From NCBI RefSeq assembly GCF_947502995.1, contig NZ_CANNBW010000020.1:37271-101270 (forward strand): a stretch of 64,000 nt of DNA, given 5' to 3'. Numbering within the stretch: position 1 is the first letter of the stretch; each line of letters opens with the position of its first letter. Source of the DNA: an uncultured Tenacibaculum sp. (GTDB taxonomy: Bacteria > Bacteroidota > Bacteroidia > Flavobacteriales > Flavobacteriaceae). A model generated the notes under the pieces. The model had not been told where the DNA came from, searched no databases, and was given only the letters and a program-made list of their open reading frames with translations. Made by a program: the position numbers and the translations under genes. Shown in pieces: positions 1 through 8,501 of this stretch.

Positions 1-68
1 AGAAATTCCCAAGCTTTCTCAACAGTTATCGGTAAGTTTTGTTTTTTTTGAAGACGATAAATTTTCAT
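1..68 (-). CDS. SRPBCC family protein, N-terminal fragment (partial)
   Basis: Reading leftward from an ATG at 66-68, an open frame of 22 codons runs off the window edge. It begins MKIYRL and contains LPITVEKAWEF, which resembles the start of SRPBCC (START/Bet v1-like) proteins of the cell-division-inhibitor-like type, where an LPI...E.AWEFF segment opens the first helix. Known members bind hydrophobic ligands, but a function cannot be given from 22 residues. A terminator-like hairpin separates it from the upstream small gene, so it probably has its own promoter. The family call rests on this short motif only. Confidence 0.6.
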   Translation of the reverse strand, partial: MKIYRLQKKQNLPITVEKAWEF

Positions 69-88
69 ATTAACCGTAAATTTTTGAT

Positions 89-120
89 AAAAAAAAGGCT
101 GTTAATTAAAAATAACAGCC
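89..120 (-). terminator. Rho-independent terminator of the 74-aa gene
   Basis: An 8-bp perfect stem, GGCTGTTA (97-104) with TAACAGCC (113-120), has an 8-nt loop. On the minus strand it is followed by a run of T (A run at 89-96). It lies 16 bases past the stop of the small minus-strand gene. Confidence 0.8.
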
Positions 121-136
121 CTTATAAATTTGTTTA

Positions 137-361
137 CTATGCAGTTAGAGGTTTCCCTTTAAGCCTTTTTTCTATTCTTTGCTTAACAACGGTTAACCTT
201 TTCATTAAATCCATTAGCTCAGCATCTTTGCTTTTTTTGTACTCTTCATTTATTTCTAAAATAAGAGCTTTAGCTTCTCTAGAAGCTAAAATTCTATCGC
301 TGGTAGTTACGAATTTAAATTTTCGGTTCTCAAACTCTAATGCTTTTTCTATTAATGTCAT
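137..361 (-). CDS. Small conserved hypothetical protein, 74 aa
   Basis: This is a 74-residue, highly charged (Lys/Glu-rich) protein with no signal peptide, no membrane segment and no cysteine. It appears mostly helical, with a likely coiled-coil stretch around residues 35-68, and has a clean ATG start. A good terminator directly follows it, which supports a real transcription unit. I do not recognise a named family; it looks like the short cytoplasmic helical proteins common in Flavobacteriaceae. The opposite strand also has an open frame over the same bases, but that frame is rich in Phe, Ser and Leu, as expected of a shadow. Confidence 0.6.
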   Translation of the reverse strand: MTLIEKALEFENRKFKFVTTSDRILASREAKALILEINEEYKKSKDAELMDLMKRLTVVKQRIEKRLKGKPLTA

Positions 362-491
362 AACTATTCAATAATTATAATGTTTGCGCCAAACTACTAT
401 AGCTTGATCAAATTGATCGTCTCCGAATTTTGGTCGTAATTAATTGAGAAATCTTTCAGAAAAAAAATACAACAATCGTAAATTAAGAAAC

Positions 492-520
492 TTGGGGCAA
501 CAAATGTATACATATCTTTG
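492..520 (+). promoter_or_regulatory. Candidate Bacteroidetes promoter without a gene
   Basis: TATCTTTG at 513-520 fits the TAnnTTTG -7 box and TTG at 492-494 lies 18 bases upstream. No plus-strand gene follows before the bidirectional hairpin at 935. The surrounding stretch 362-671 is AT-rich and holds no open frame I would call. Confidence 0.3.
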
Positions 521-671
521 ACATATACATATATTTTTTGATTGATTTAAATAATATCTTAATTATTTTTTCTTATACCAATCATTTTGTTTAGCAAATT
601 TAAAAAAAAAGTAAACAAATCAAAAAAACTATTGAAATTTAAATTGTTTAAGCATTAAAAGTAATCTATTT

Positions 672-824
672 CTAGTTTAAAATTTTATGTAAATCATAAA
701 AGAAGAAATTCTTATCATCATTCATGGCTACAAATAATCCACTCGGAAATTTCTCTCCTAAATCCAAAGTAGTTACATCACAGCCATCAGTTTCTAGAGT
801 TGAAAGATTAACAACTCCTTTCAT
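672..824 (-). pseudogene. C-terminal remnant of a beta-propeller phytase
   Basis: A 50-codon frame (ATG at 822-824, TAG at 672-674) encodes a segment with TDGCDVTTLDLG then FPSGLFVAM and DDKNFFFYDL. This matches the last blade of beta-propeller (BPP) phytases, whose C-termini carry a TDG-DV....LG..-P-G-FVA pattern before a short tail ending in an aromatic residue and W/L-containing helix. Only this terminal part remains; no other phytase sequence, metal-binding aspartates or signal peptide is present upstream. The most likely reading is a deletion relic of a secreted 3-phytase. It could instead be expressed as a short peptide, but no promoter is evident. Confidence 0.6.
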
Positions 825-934
825 AACCTACAAAACAATTAATCTCACATAAAACTAGAGTTAATAAATTGTTATTTTAATTATTCAAAAAAAGCTTCAT
901 AAAGTAAGCATAAAACGAATTACACTAAAAAAGA

Positions 935-962
935 AAAATCACCTTTTAAAAAGGTGATTTTA
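935..962. terminator. Bidirectional hairpin terminator
   Basis: A near-perfect palindrome, AAAATCACCTTTT followed by AAAAGGTGATTTT, has A/T runs on both sides. It lies directly downstream of the minus-strand DUF6438 gene and would also stop plus-strand transcription. Confidence 0.75.
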
Positions 963-988
963 AGAACCAATACAACTAAAGTAGTAGC

Positions 989-1384
989 CTAATGTAAAAG
1001 ATCTAACTGCTTTAGTAGATTATTAAATACAATTAAGTTTTTATTCCCTTTAAAAGTTAAAGTCTTATTATCGAAATTAACGATTGTTTTAGGTAAATCT
1101 CTTCCTTTTTTACTTTCAGAATTAACTACAGAAGATAGTTTAGATAATTCTCCTTTTAATAATTTCACCTGTTGTGTGGAAATTTGATATTCTGCTTCTC
1201 CTTTGATTTTAGTATTGTTAACTCCGTTAAAAATTACTTTCCCATTTTGATAAACATATAAATCAAAAACAGGACACTTGCCTAAACATGCTGTTTTTCT
1301 ATAATGGATTTTATCTTCCGGAAAATTCTTTGCTGTTGAACAACTCACTATCAAAAGAATTATGATGATATATAACTGTTTCAT
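989..1384 (-). CDS. DUF6438-type lipoprotein
   Basis: This 131-aa protein has a lipoprotein signal peptide (hydrophobic stretch residues 3-14, lipobox VSC with Cys15). The mature part starts with a KTACLGKCPVFDLYVYQNGKVIF segment, typical of DUF6438 proteins, in which a CxGxCP motif precedes a beta-rich domain. No function is established for the family. It is probably anchored in the outer membrane or the periplasmic face. It is a single gene with its own terminator just downstream and 79 bases from the next upstream gene. Confidence 0.75.
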   Translation of the reverse strand: MKQLYIIIILLIVSCSTAKNFPEDKIHYRKTACLGKCPVFDLYVYQNGKVIFNGVNNTKIKGEAEYQISTQQVKLLKGELSKLSSVVNSESKKGRDLPKTIVNFDNKTLTFKGNKNLIVFNNLLKQLDLLH

Positions 1385-1463
1385 GATTTTAAATTTTTAA
1401 ATGCGCCAAAACTATTCAACATGAAAGAACCTGAACAAGTGTTTTGGCGCTAAGAGGGATATT

Positions 1464-2447
1464 TTAATGCTTATGACGTCTACAAGATTTTCCAATTTTA
1501 TTTGCTTGTTTCCATTTTCCTGGCTCAGGTAAAACAAAGCTATTTCCACCTCTACTTCTAAGGTTTAAATTCGTACGAATGTGGTTTCTAAAATCTACAA
1601 TTTCTTTTCTATTGTTCATTAATAACATTTTCTTTTCTGCTATTGTATTACCTGCTGCGATATCTCTTTTAGTCACATAAGTAGCAAAAACTTCAGCAAT
1701 ATCTTCTGCTGGATTTGTAGCAGCATAATTAGTTACAAATCGATCTCTGTTTGCTTCATAAAAATTATTTAAAGCTGCTTCTCCTTCATTATTTGCTTTT
1801 TCATAAGCACTCCAAATATCTGCCCAATACTTATGATATAACTCGTTAATGTATGCATTAGGTTTTGCACAACCTTCACCTGGATTGTATGTAGCACAAC
1901 TTGTTTGACTTGAATCTAATTGAGTATCGTTTAACGTTAATACATGTCCGAATTCATGAATAATTGTGTAAGCTAATTCTCCTCCATTATTAAATCCTCC
2001 TTCGTAAGCATAGTTGATCGCGATTCCCATTTTCCAGCTCGATAAATCTTCTTTTATTTGAACTACAAAACCAGCGCTCCCCGTTGGAGTTCCGTTATAA
2101 ATAACAAATTCTCCTACTTTTTTTAACTGATCTAACGGAACAATTTTTAAAACTAAATCCCAAATTTGATTATGTTTCGCAATATCTTTTTGATAAGCTA
2201 AATCTTCACCTGTAACTTTGTAATCTTGAATTTTATTAATTTTATCTCCAGTTACTTTGTACAAAGTAATTTCACCATCTTCACTTGTTGCCCCTTGATT
2301 TCCATCACCCGTCGGATCGGTCGTATCTGGCACAATAGTATCTGTCGGAATTATTACTTCATCATCACTACAACTTGTAACTACACTTAGTGTAAATGCT
2401 ACTAAAAATAAAAACTTGAACACTTGTTTAAAATTTCTCATACTCAT
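1464..2447 (-). CDS. Putative zinc metalloprotease lipoprotein
   Basis: The protein has 327 aa with a lipoprotein signal (lipobox VTSC, Cys26), then a low-complexity Asp/Thr/Pro/Gly linker to about residue 58. The catalytic signature HEFGH lies at residues 164-168, and NPAEDIAEVFATYV at 245-258 supplies Glu248 or Glu252 as a likely third zinc ligand, the gluzincin arrangement. Cys184 and Cys193 sit in a loop after the active site and may form a disulfide. The C-terminus is basic (ends RRHKH). Related Bacteroidetes proteins are annotated as putative metallopeptidases of unknown substrate. It lies tail-away from the adjacent sigma-factor gene (divergent), so it is probably not part of that system. 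Confidence 0.75.
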   Translation of the reverse strand: MSMRNFKQVFKFLFLVAFTLSVVTSCSDDEVIIPTDTIVPDTTDPTGDGNQGATSEDGEITLYKVTGDKINKIQDYKVTGEDLAYQKDIAKHNQIWDLVLKIVPLDQLKKVGEFVIYNGTPTGSAGFVVQIKEDLSSWKMGIAINYAYEGGFNNGGELAYTIIHEFGHVLTLNDTQLDSSQTSCATYNPGEGCAKPNAYINELYHKYWADIWSAYEKANNEGEAALNNFYEANRDRFVTNYAATNPAEDIAEVFATYVTKRDIAAGNTIAEKKMLLMNNRKEIVDFRNHIRTNLNLRSRGGNSFVLPEPGKWKQANKIGKSCRRHKH

Positions 2448-2535
2448 ATCATTTAATAATTAATAATTTATGCCTGATTTGAATAAGAAACAGCCATCTA
2501 AAAATCTACCCTACCTTTTTTGATTAATTTTTTTT

Positions 2536-2543
2536 TATGTTTG
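2536..2543 (+). promoter_or_regulatory. Candidate -7 box for the ECF sigma gene
   Basis: TATGTTTG matches TAnnTTTG. The usual distance to the transcription start would place +1 at or next to the ATG at 2550, implying a leaderless or near-leaderless mRNA. No convincing -33 box is visible, so chance occurrence in AT-rich DNA is possible. Confidence 0.3.
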
Positions 2544-2549
2544 CTTTAC

Positions 2550-3059
2550 ATGGAGCAAGAAAATTCAATATGTAAACCCAAAGTCTTTGAGGAAGTGTTC
2601 GACACACATTCTGAAAGTCTTAGAAATTATATGTTTTATAAATGTGGTGATGTAGATTTGGCGGAAGATTTCGTACAAGAAAGCTATGTTCGACTTTGGA
2701 AAAACTGTGCTAAAGTTCTAATAACTAAAGCTAAATCGTATTTATTTACTGTAGCTACTAATTTATTTTTAAATCATGTAGCTCATAAAAAAGTAGTCTT
2801 AAAACATCAAAAAGCTCAAGAAAAAAAATACACTTATGAAACACCAGAATTTCTTTTAGAAGAGAAAGAATTTATGGTAAAACTTCAAAATGCAATAAGT
2901 GAATTATCTGAAAAACAACGCGAAGTTTTTTTATTGAATAGAATTGACAAGAAAAAATATTCTGAAATTGCAGAAATGTTAGGAATATCTGTAAAAGCAG
3001 TTGAAAAAAGAATTTCTGCAGCTTTAAAAAAGCTTAGAGAAAAAATAGATGTAATATAG
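2550..3059 (+). CDS. ECF-type RNA polymerase sigma factor (FecI-like)
   Basis: This is a 169-aa sigma-70 family factor with region 2 only (core binding, LAEDFVQESYVRLW near residues 37-50) and region 4 (LSEKQREVFLLNRI ... YSEIAEMLGISVKAVEKRI, about residues 115-155), with no regions 1 or 3. I start it at the ATG at 2550 (MEQEN); an upstream in-frame ATT codon at 2520 would add a hydrophobic tail foreign to the family. The FecR anti-sigma and a TonB receptor with an STN signalling domain follow directly, so this is a cell-surface signalling trio. The factor should be held by FecR and released when the receptor meets its ligand. Its likely target is the downstream receptor gene. Confidence 0.9.
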   Translation: MEQENSICKPKVFEEVFDTHSESLRNYMFYKCGDVDLAEDFVQESYVRLWKNCAKVLITKAKSYLFTVATNLFLNHVAHKKVVLKHQKAQEKKYTYETPEFLLEEKEFMVKLQNAISELSEKQREVFLLNRIDKKKYSEIAEMLGISVKAVEKRISAALKKLREKIDVI

Positions 3060-3116
3060 TTAGGGTAAATTATTAATAAACTGTTTTTAAGAAACAAACA
3101 TCCTAAAAACTCAAAT

Positions 3117-4028
3117 ATGGAAATCAATAAAGATGAAACTTTTTTAGCCAAGTGGATGAATGGTGAGTTAAATGCTGAAGAATTAGAAGCGTTTAAAAAG
3201 CATCCTGATTTTCCATTATATGAAAAGATTGTTTTTAAATCAGAAAAATTAGCTGCTCCGCCTTATGATAAACAAAAACTTTTATCAAAAGTAAAGGAAG
3301 AAATTGAAGATACTAAAAAACCAAAAGTAGTTTCTTTATACTCTAAACTTACTATTGTAGCTGCTGCATCTCTATTAGTTTTGTTTAGTATTTTTTATTT
3401 TAAAAATTCAGCAACTGTATACAACACCAATTTCGGAGAACAATTAGCCGTTAATTTACCTGATGATTCTGAAGTAATATTAAATGCCAAGTCTTCTATT
3501 TCATTTAAAGAAAATGAATGGTCGAAAGCAAGAACGATGAACTTAAAAGGTGAAGCTTTTTTTAAAGTAAACAAAGGAAAAACATTTACTGTTGAAACTG
3601 ATTTAGGTAAAGTAACTGTTTTAGGAACTCAATTTAATGTAAATATTGAGAATGATCTTTTACAAGTAAATTGTTACGAAGGAAAAGTAAAAGTAAGCGT
3701 CAATGAAAAAGATGTATTTCTAACTAAGGGAAAAGCATTTAGAATTACAAAAGACACAACTGAAGAATGGGAATTCAAAGCAAACAACCCTAGTTGGCAG
3801 AATGGTGAGAGCACATTTAATAGTGTTCCTTTAAAATACGTTATAAAAGCAATTACCAATCAATATAATGTAGAAATAAACGCAGCTGAAGATATAAATT
3901 TAAACTATCTTTACACTGGTGCATTTACTCATGAAGATTTAAAAATAGCTTTAGAAACTGTTTTTACCCCTTTAAAAATTAAATTTGAGTTTACAAATAA
4001 AAGCACCATTTTACTCGTTAAACATTAA
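3117..4028 (+). CDS. FecR family anti-sigma factor
   Basis: This 303-aa, single-pass inner-membrane protein has a cytoplasmic N-terminal part of about 75 residues that should bind the sigma factor, one membrane helix around residues 78-96, a periplasmic FecR domain (around residues 100-210, with NLPDDSEVILNAKSSISF and the FxV..DLGKVTVLGTQFNV segment) and a C-terminal DUF4974 region (about 230-300) expected to contact the STN domain of the receptor. It starts 57 bases after the sigma gene, and its stop codon overlaps the receptor ATG by one base (TAATG), which indicates translational coupling. Confidence 0.92.
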   Translation: MEINKDETFLAKWMNGELNAEELEAFKKHPDFPLYEKIVFKSEKLAAPPYDKQKLLSKVKEEIEDTKKPKVVSLYSKLTIVAAASLLVLFSIFYFKNSATVYNTNFGEQLAVNLPDDSEVILNAKSSISFKENEWSKARTMNLKGEAFFKVNKGKTFTVETDLGKVTVLGTQFNVNIENDLLQVNCYEGKVKVSVNEKDVFLTKGKAFRITKDTTEEWEFKANNPSWQNGESTFNSVPLKYVIKAITNQYNVEINAAEDINLNYLYTGAFTHEDLKIALETVFTPLKIKFEFTNKSTILLVKH

Positions 4029-6595
4029 TGACGCTTAAAAAAAGGTACATTTTTCTTGCTCTTATTTTTATTTCGAATCTCCTTTTTTCTCAAAAAGATG
4101 GAGACAATAGTCACCTGAAAAATATTTTGATAAGCTTAGAGAAAAAACATAATGTTAAATTCTCGTATGCAGATGATGTAATTAAAGATAAAAAAGTTAG
4201 TACTAAACTTTTACAACTTTCTTTTAAAGAATTACTTGTTAAACTTGAGAAGCAAACCAATTTAATTTTTAAAAAAGTTTCCGATAGATATATACTTATT
4301 TTAGAGAAAGATAATGGTTCATTTATTTGCGGTTACGTAAAAGACAACTATTCTAATGAACCTATTTTTGGAGCGGAAGTTTACTTAGCAGATAATTCTA
4401 TAGGAACTGTTACTAATGAAAAAGGATACTTTGAGTTGTCTGGACAGCGAAAAACAGATACCTTGGTTATTTCTTTATTAGGATACCAATCTAAACGAGT
4501 AATTATACCTCAACAAAAAAATACTGAATGCAGGCACTATACTATTGAAGAGCATTCTTCACAATTAAATGAAATCCTTATTACAAGTTATTTAACAGAT
4601 GGAATTACAAAAAGCAATAATGGAACTATAGAAATTTCTCCTCAGAAGAGAGGAATTTTACCTGGATTAACAGAACCAGATGTACTTCAGAGTTTACAGT
4701 TATTACCAGACATTCAAAGTCCGAACGAAACAACTTCTGGTTTGCATATCAGAGGTGGAACTCCAGACCATAATCTTGTCCTTTTTGATGGAATTAGAGT
4801 TTATAATCCTGCACATTTTTTTGGAATGATTTCCGCTTTCAATCCTTATATAATTGATAAAGTAAACATTCAAACCAGTGGTGTAAATGCAAAATTTGGA
4901 AATCATATTGCTGGAGTTATTGATATAGAAACTGACTCTAAAATAGATTCTATAATTTCTGGTGGATTCGGAACAAACTTAACTCACGCCGACGCTTTTT
5001 TAAAATTTCCGTTGAGTAAAAACACAGCTATTCATATTGCTGGTAGAAGATCTTTAACCGACGCTTTAAATAGTATTACATTTCGAAGAATATCTGATCG
5101 TGTTTTTCAAAATTCAATTATAGCTAGTAATGAACTTAACGATACTGAAAACTTTTTTGAAAAAGACAACACCTTCTTTTTTGATGATTTGCATATTAAA
5201 TTTCTAGCTAATTTAGGTAAGAAAGATCGTCTTTCTTTAAGTCATATATACGTTAATAACAAACTAGATTATAGGTTTGGGAACGAAAATAGAAGTTTTA
5301 TTCAAAATGATGATTTGTCTGTTCAAAATTTTGGAATTAGTGGTTCTTGGGATAGAATTTGGAACGATAATTTGAAGCAAAAGACTACTTTATACTATTC
5401 AAAATATAACTTAGATTACACTTTTAATGGAGAACAAACTGTTGGAATTCCATATACTGAATCTTCATTAAAAAAGAATGAAATAAAAGAGTTTAGTTTA
5501 AAATCTTCATTAAATACATCTTTTAATGAAAAACATCTACTAGGTTTTGGTATTGAATATATTAGAAACAGAGTTAATTTTACGCTAGGTCGAACATATT
5601 CACTTTTTCCTGTTAATGATTATAGAACAGAAGAGGAAAATACGAACAATACCTTTTCTTTATTTTCAGAATATCAATTTAAAAAGAACAAAGATTTCAA
5701 TATAAATTTAGGTATTAGAAGCAGCTATTTTTCTATTGAAAAAAAATTCACTTTTGCTCCCCGATTATTCTTACAAACGAAATTAGCAGATAACGTTTGG
5801 GTAAATATTTCTTATGAAAAGAAATATCAAAATATTAGCCAATTAATAGAGTTCTCTACTAGTGATTTCGGTTTAGAAAATAAAGTTTGGAGCCTTTCTA
5901 ATAAAGAAGAAATCCCGATTTTAAAAGCTGATCAAATCTCTGCTGGTCTCGTGTTTAAAAATAATGGTTGGCTATTCGACCTTAACATGTATTATAAAGA
6001 TGTAGACGGCTTGACTTCACTTTCGAGAGGTGTAACTTCAAATTCTAGTATCATATTAAATGGAGAAAGTACTTCTAAAGGTATTACAGCACTTTTGAAG
6101 AGAAAATTTGGTAATTATACCACTTGGATGAGTTATAGCTTAGGTGAAACTGATTTTACATTTCCTCTTGCTAATAACGGACAAGCATTTCCTGATGACA
6201 ACGATATTCGACATAGTTTCTTTTGGTCTCATAGTTATCGTATTGGACAATTTAATTTCTCTTTAGGTTGGAATTATAGAACAGGAATTCCTTTTACTCA
6301 GGTTGTTGAAACCAACGAAAACGGATTTCAGGATTTTGTAGTAAATGAAATTAATGGGGAACGATTAACACGTTATCATCGTTTAGATTTTTCTGCGACC
6401 TATAAATTCAATCTCTCTAAAAGTAAGCGTTGGAAAGGAAAATTAGGTGTTTCTTTTCTCAATATTTACAATAGAAAGAACCAACTACAAAGACGTTTTT
6501 TCCTTGCTAACGATGGCTTTGACGATGTGCTATCTAATGAAGAAACTTTTTCGTTAGGCTTTACTCCTAATGCAGTTTTTAGGATAGAGTTTTAA
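4028..6595 (+). CDS. TonB-dependent receptor with STN signalling domain
   Basis: The 855-aa outer-membrane receptor has a signal peptide (residues 1-22), an STN domain (about 30-95) that signals to FecR, a carboxypeptidase-regulatory-like beta domain (about 99-180), a plug (about 205-300, with LHIRGGTPDHNLVLFDGI) and a 22-strand-type barrel to the final aromatic-ended IEF. This is a FecA-like layout rather than SusC: no SusD gene follows. The ligand is unknown; no siderophore or sugar enzymes are nearby to hint at it. It is the last gene of the sigma/FecR operon. Confidence 0.9.
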   Translation: MTLKKRYIFLALIFISNLLFSQKDGDNSHLKNILISLEKKHNVKFSYADDVIKDKKVSTKLLQLSFKELLVKLEKQTNLIFKKVSDRYILILEKDNGSFICGYVKDNYSNEPIFGAEVYLADNSIGTVTNEKGYFELSGQRKTDTLVISLLGYQSKRVIIPQQKNTECRHYTIEEHSSQLNEILITSYLTDGITKSNNGTIEISPQKRGILPGLTEPDVLQSLQLLPDIQSPNETTSGLHIRGGTPDHNLVLFDGIRVYNPAHFFGMISAFNPYIIDKVNIQTSGVNAKFGNHIAGVIDIETDSKIDSIISGGFGTNLTHADAFLKFPLSKNTAIHIAGRRSLTDALNSITFRRISDRVFQNSIIASNELNDTENFFEKDNTFFFDDLHIKFLANLGKKDRLSLSHIYVNNKLDYRFGNENRSFIQNDDLSVQNFGISGSWDRIWNDNLKQKTTLYYSKYNLDYTFNGEQTVGIPYTESSLKKNEIKEFSLKSSLNTSFNEKHLLGFGIEYIRNRVNFTLGRTYSLFPVNDYRTEEENTNNTFSLFSEYQFKKNKDFNINLGIRSSYFSIEKKFTFAPRLFLQTKLADNVWVNISYEKKYQNISQLIEFSTSDFGLENKVWSLSNKEEIPILKADQISAGLVFKNNGWLFDLNMYYKDVDGLTSLSRGVTSNSSIILNGESTSKGITALLKRKFGNYTTWMSYSLGETDFTFPLANNGQAFPDDNDIRHSFFWSHSYRIGQFNFSLGWNYRTGIPFTQVVETNENGFQDFVVNEINGERLTRYHRLDFSATYKFNLSKSKRWKGKLGVSFLNIYNRKNQLQRRFFLANDGFDDVLSNEETFSLGFTPNAVFRIEF

Positions 6596-6646
6596 AAGAG
6601 ATACTTTGAGAACTTTTTTACAAACCCTCAAAGTTTAATCTCTTAA
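6594..6646. terminator. Possible hairpin between convergent genes
   Basis: AGAGAT and CTTTGAG on one side can pair with CTCAAAG and ATCTCT on the other across a T-rich loop, forming an interrupted stem between the TonB receptor and the convergent dehydrogenase. There is no clear terminal T run, so the call is weak. Confidence 0.35.
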
Positions 6647-6656
6647 CAAACATACA

Positions 6657-7478
6657 TTATATATTCAAATTCTTTTTCATCATACCAATAAACTCATCAT
6701 CTTTCATAGTATCTCTCGCTTTTAGTAATTGTTTCGCATCTTCTCCTGCTCTGTATCTTAATGTTTCTGAATTATCAGTAGTCGCAGTATAAATTACATC
6801 TGCAATAAGTTCTGGTGTACTCATTGTATCAGCATCAAAAGCTTTTCCGAATCCTGCCATAGTAGTCGTTACAAAATCATTGTACGCTGTAAGGTTTTCA
6901 TTATGCTGATAATCTAAAGATCTTCCTCCAAAATCAGTTGCAACACCACCAGGCTCAACTATTTTAACTTTAATTCCAAGTGGTTGAAGTTCATAATGCA
7001 AAGATTCACTAAAACCTTCTACTGCAAATTTTGTAGCATGATATAATGGCATCAAAGGAAAAGTCATACGACCACCTATAGAAGAAATATTAATAATAAC
7101 TCCTTGTTTATTTTCTCTAAAATGTGGTAATAAAGCTTTAGTAACATCAAACAATCCAAAAACATTTACATCAAATTGTCTTGCTACAGCTTCTCTACTT
7201 GCAGATTCAAAAGTTCCCATTAAACCGTAACCAGCGTTATTTAAAAGAGCATCTATTTTTCCAAATTTTTCTATTCCTTCTTTAACTGACTTTTCTATTG
7301 AACCTAAATCTTGCACATCTAATTGATTAACTAACACATTTTTTAAAGTATTTAACTCTTCTTCTTTTTCTAGCGATCTCATTGTTGCAATTACATTCCA
7401 TCCTTCTTTTTGAAACTTTAATGCTGTTGCTCTACCTATACCTGTACTACTTCCTGTAATTAATATTGTTTTATTCAT
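6657..7478 (-). CDS. Short-chain dehydrogenase/reductase (SDR), 273 aa
   Basis: This is a classical SDR: the nucleotide-binding motif TGSSTGIG lies at residues 8-15, NNAGYG marks the beta-4 region, INISSIGG supplies the catalytic Ser, and YHATKFAVEGF supplies the YxxxK pair. Length and the C-terminal PGG..TDFGG segment fit the subfamily of NAD(P)-dependent oxidoreductases close to retinol or 17-beta-hydroxysteroid dehydrogenase-like proteins; the substrate cannot be told. It is 13 bases downstream of a second SDR gene in the same direction, so the two are probably co-transcribed. Confidence 0.88.
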   Translation of the reverse strand: MNKTILITGSSTGIGRATALKFQKEGWNVIATMRSLEKEEELNTLKNVLVNQLDVQDLGSIEKSVKEGIEKFGKIDALLNNAGYGLMGTFESASREAVARQFDVNVFGLFDVTKALLPHFRENKQGVIINISSIGGRMTFPLMPLYHATKFAVEGFSESLHYELQPLGIKVKIVEPGGVATDFGGRSLDYQHNENLTAYNDFVTTTMAGFGKAFDADTMSTPELIADVIYTATTDNSETLRYRAGEDAKQLLKARDTMKDDEFIGMMKKNLNI

Positions 7479-7491
7479 TTAAAATCTATTT

Positions 7492-8454
7492 TTATTTTAA
7501 TCCTACTAGTTTGTAACTCTTTTCAACTAACTTTTGCGCTGCTTTCATATCAGATGCATTAGGGTTTGGTGATTCCATTGGCCAACCTCCTTTTTTACAT
7601 TCTTTATCTCTATATAAAACACTATGCTGACTGAAATATGCTCCTGAATGTTTTGGGACATCATCTGACAATAAAACGTGAAGAGAAGTTTGCGCAGATT
7701 CCCAATTACTATTAGATATTGATTTGGTTAAAGGTTTAGCTAAAGTCATTAAGGTTCTTACGAAGAAATTACCTCCACTTCCGAAATTAGATCTTGCCCA
7801 ACCAGGATGAATTGAAGCTGTGGTTACATTGTGTTCTTTTAATCTTTCTGCTAGTTCCATTGCATATTGAACAGTTGCTACTTTAGCTTCTCCATATGCT
7901 GCGAAATTGTTATACTTTCTATTAATAAAATTTAAATCGTTTAAATGAACTTTATATCGTTGTTTAGATGAACCAGCATGAACAACAGATGATAATATTC
8001 CTATTCTTGAACCATGAGTATTTTTTAAAGTATCTAATAAAAGTTCTGTAAGTAAAAAATGACCTAGAAAATTAACTCCGAATGTTTTTTCAAAGCCATC
8101 TTCAGTATATTGAATTCGGTTCTCCATAACAACCATTCCTGCATTACACATTAACCCATCTAATGATTGATATTTTTGAAGAAATAAAGACACAAACTTT
8201 CTAACAGACCATAAATTCGCCAAGTCAAGTTCAATAATATCATAACTTCCTTTCAAGTAATAAAAAGAAGCTGCTACTTCTTTAGCTGCATCAACTCTTC
8301 TACAAGCCATTACTACGTGAGCTCCTTGATTAATTAACTGTCTGGTAGTTTCTAAACCTACACCAGAATTTGCTCCTGTTACTAAATATGTTTTTCCAGT
8401 TAAATCTTTATTTAAGGTGTCTTTATCACACCAAATCATGTGTTTATGACTCAT
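7492..8454 (-). CDS. SDR family oxidoreductase, 320 aa (retinol dehydrogenase-like)
   Basis: This longer SDR has TGANSGVGLET near residue 26, CNAGMV, a catalytic Ser in GILSSVVHAG and YGEAKVATVQYA with the YxxxK pair. The N-terminal and C-terminal extensions (about 300-330 aa) are those of the retinol dehydrogenase/protochlorophyllide reductase-like group. Real substrates in bacteria are mostly unknown. It is the first gene of a two-SDR unit, and an AraC-type regulator lies upstream on the same strand, separated by a terminator. That regulator may control this pair. Confidence 0.85.
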   Translation of the reverse strand: MSHKHMIWCDKDTLNKDLTGKTYLVTGANSGVGLETTRQLINQGAHVVMACRRVDAAKEVAASFYYLKGSYDIIELDLANLWSVRKFVSLFLQKYQSLDGLMCNAGMVVMENRIQYTEDGFEKTFGVNFLGHFLLTELLLDTLKNTHGSRIGILSSVVHAGSSKQRYKVHLNDLNFINRKYNNFAAYGEAKVATVQYAMELAERLKEHNVTTASIHPGWARSNFGSGGNFFVRTLMTLAKPLTKSISNSNWESAQTSLHVLLSDDVPKHSGAYFSQHSVLYRDKECKKGGWPMESPNPNASDMKAAQKLVEKSYKLVGLK

Positions 8455-8501
8455 TATCTTTGTATTTATATTACAAAGAAACGCCTACTTTAATCGCTTT
8501 T

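Noticed and set aside
39..374. Plus-strand open frame of 111 codons over the left-edge region
   Set aside because: It is antisense to a better small gene and to its terminator, and its product is rich in Phe, Leu and Ser as expected from a shadow.
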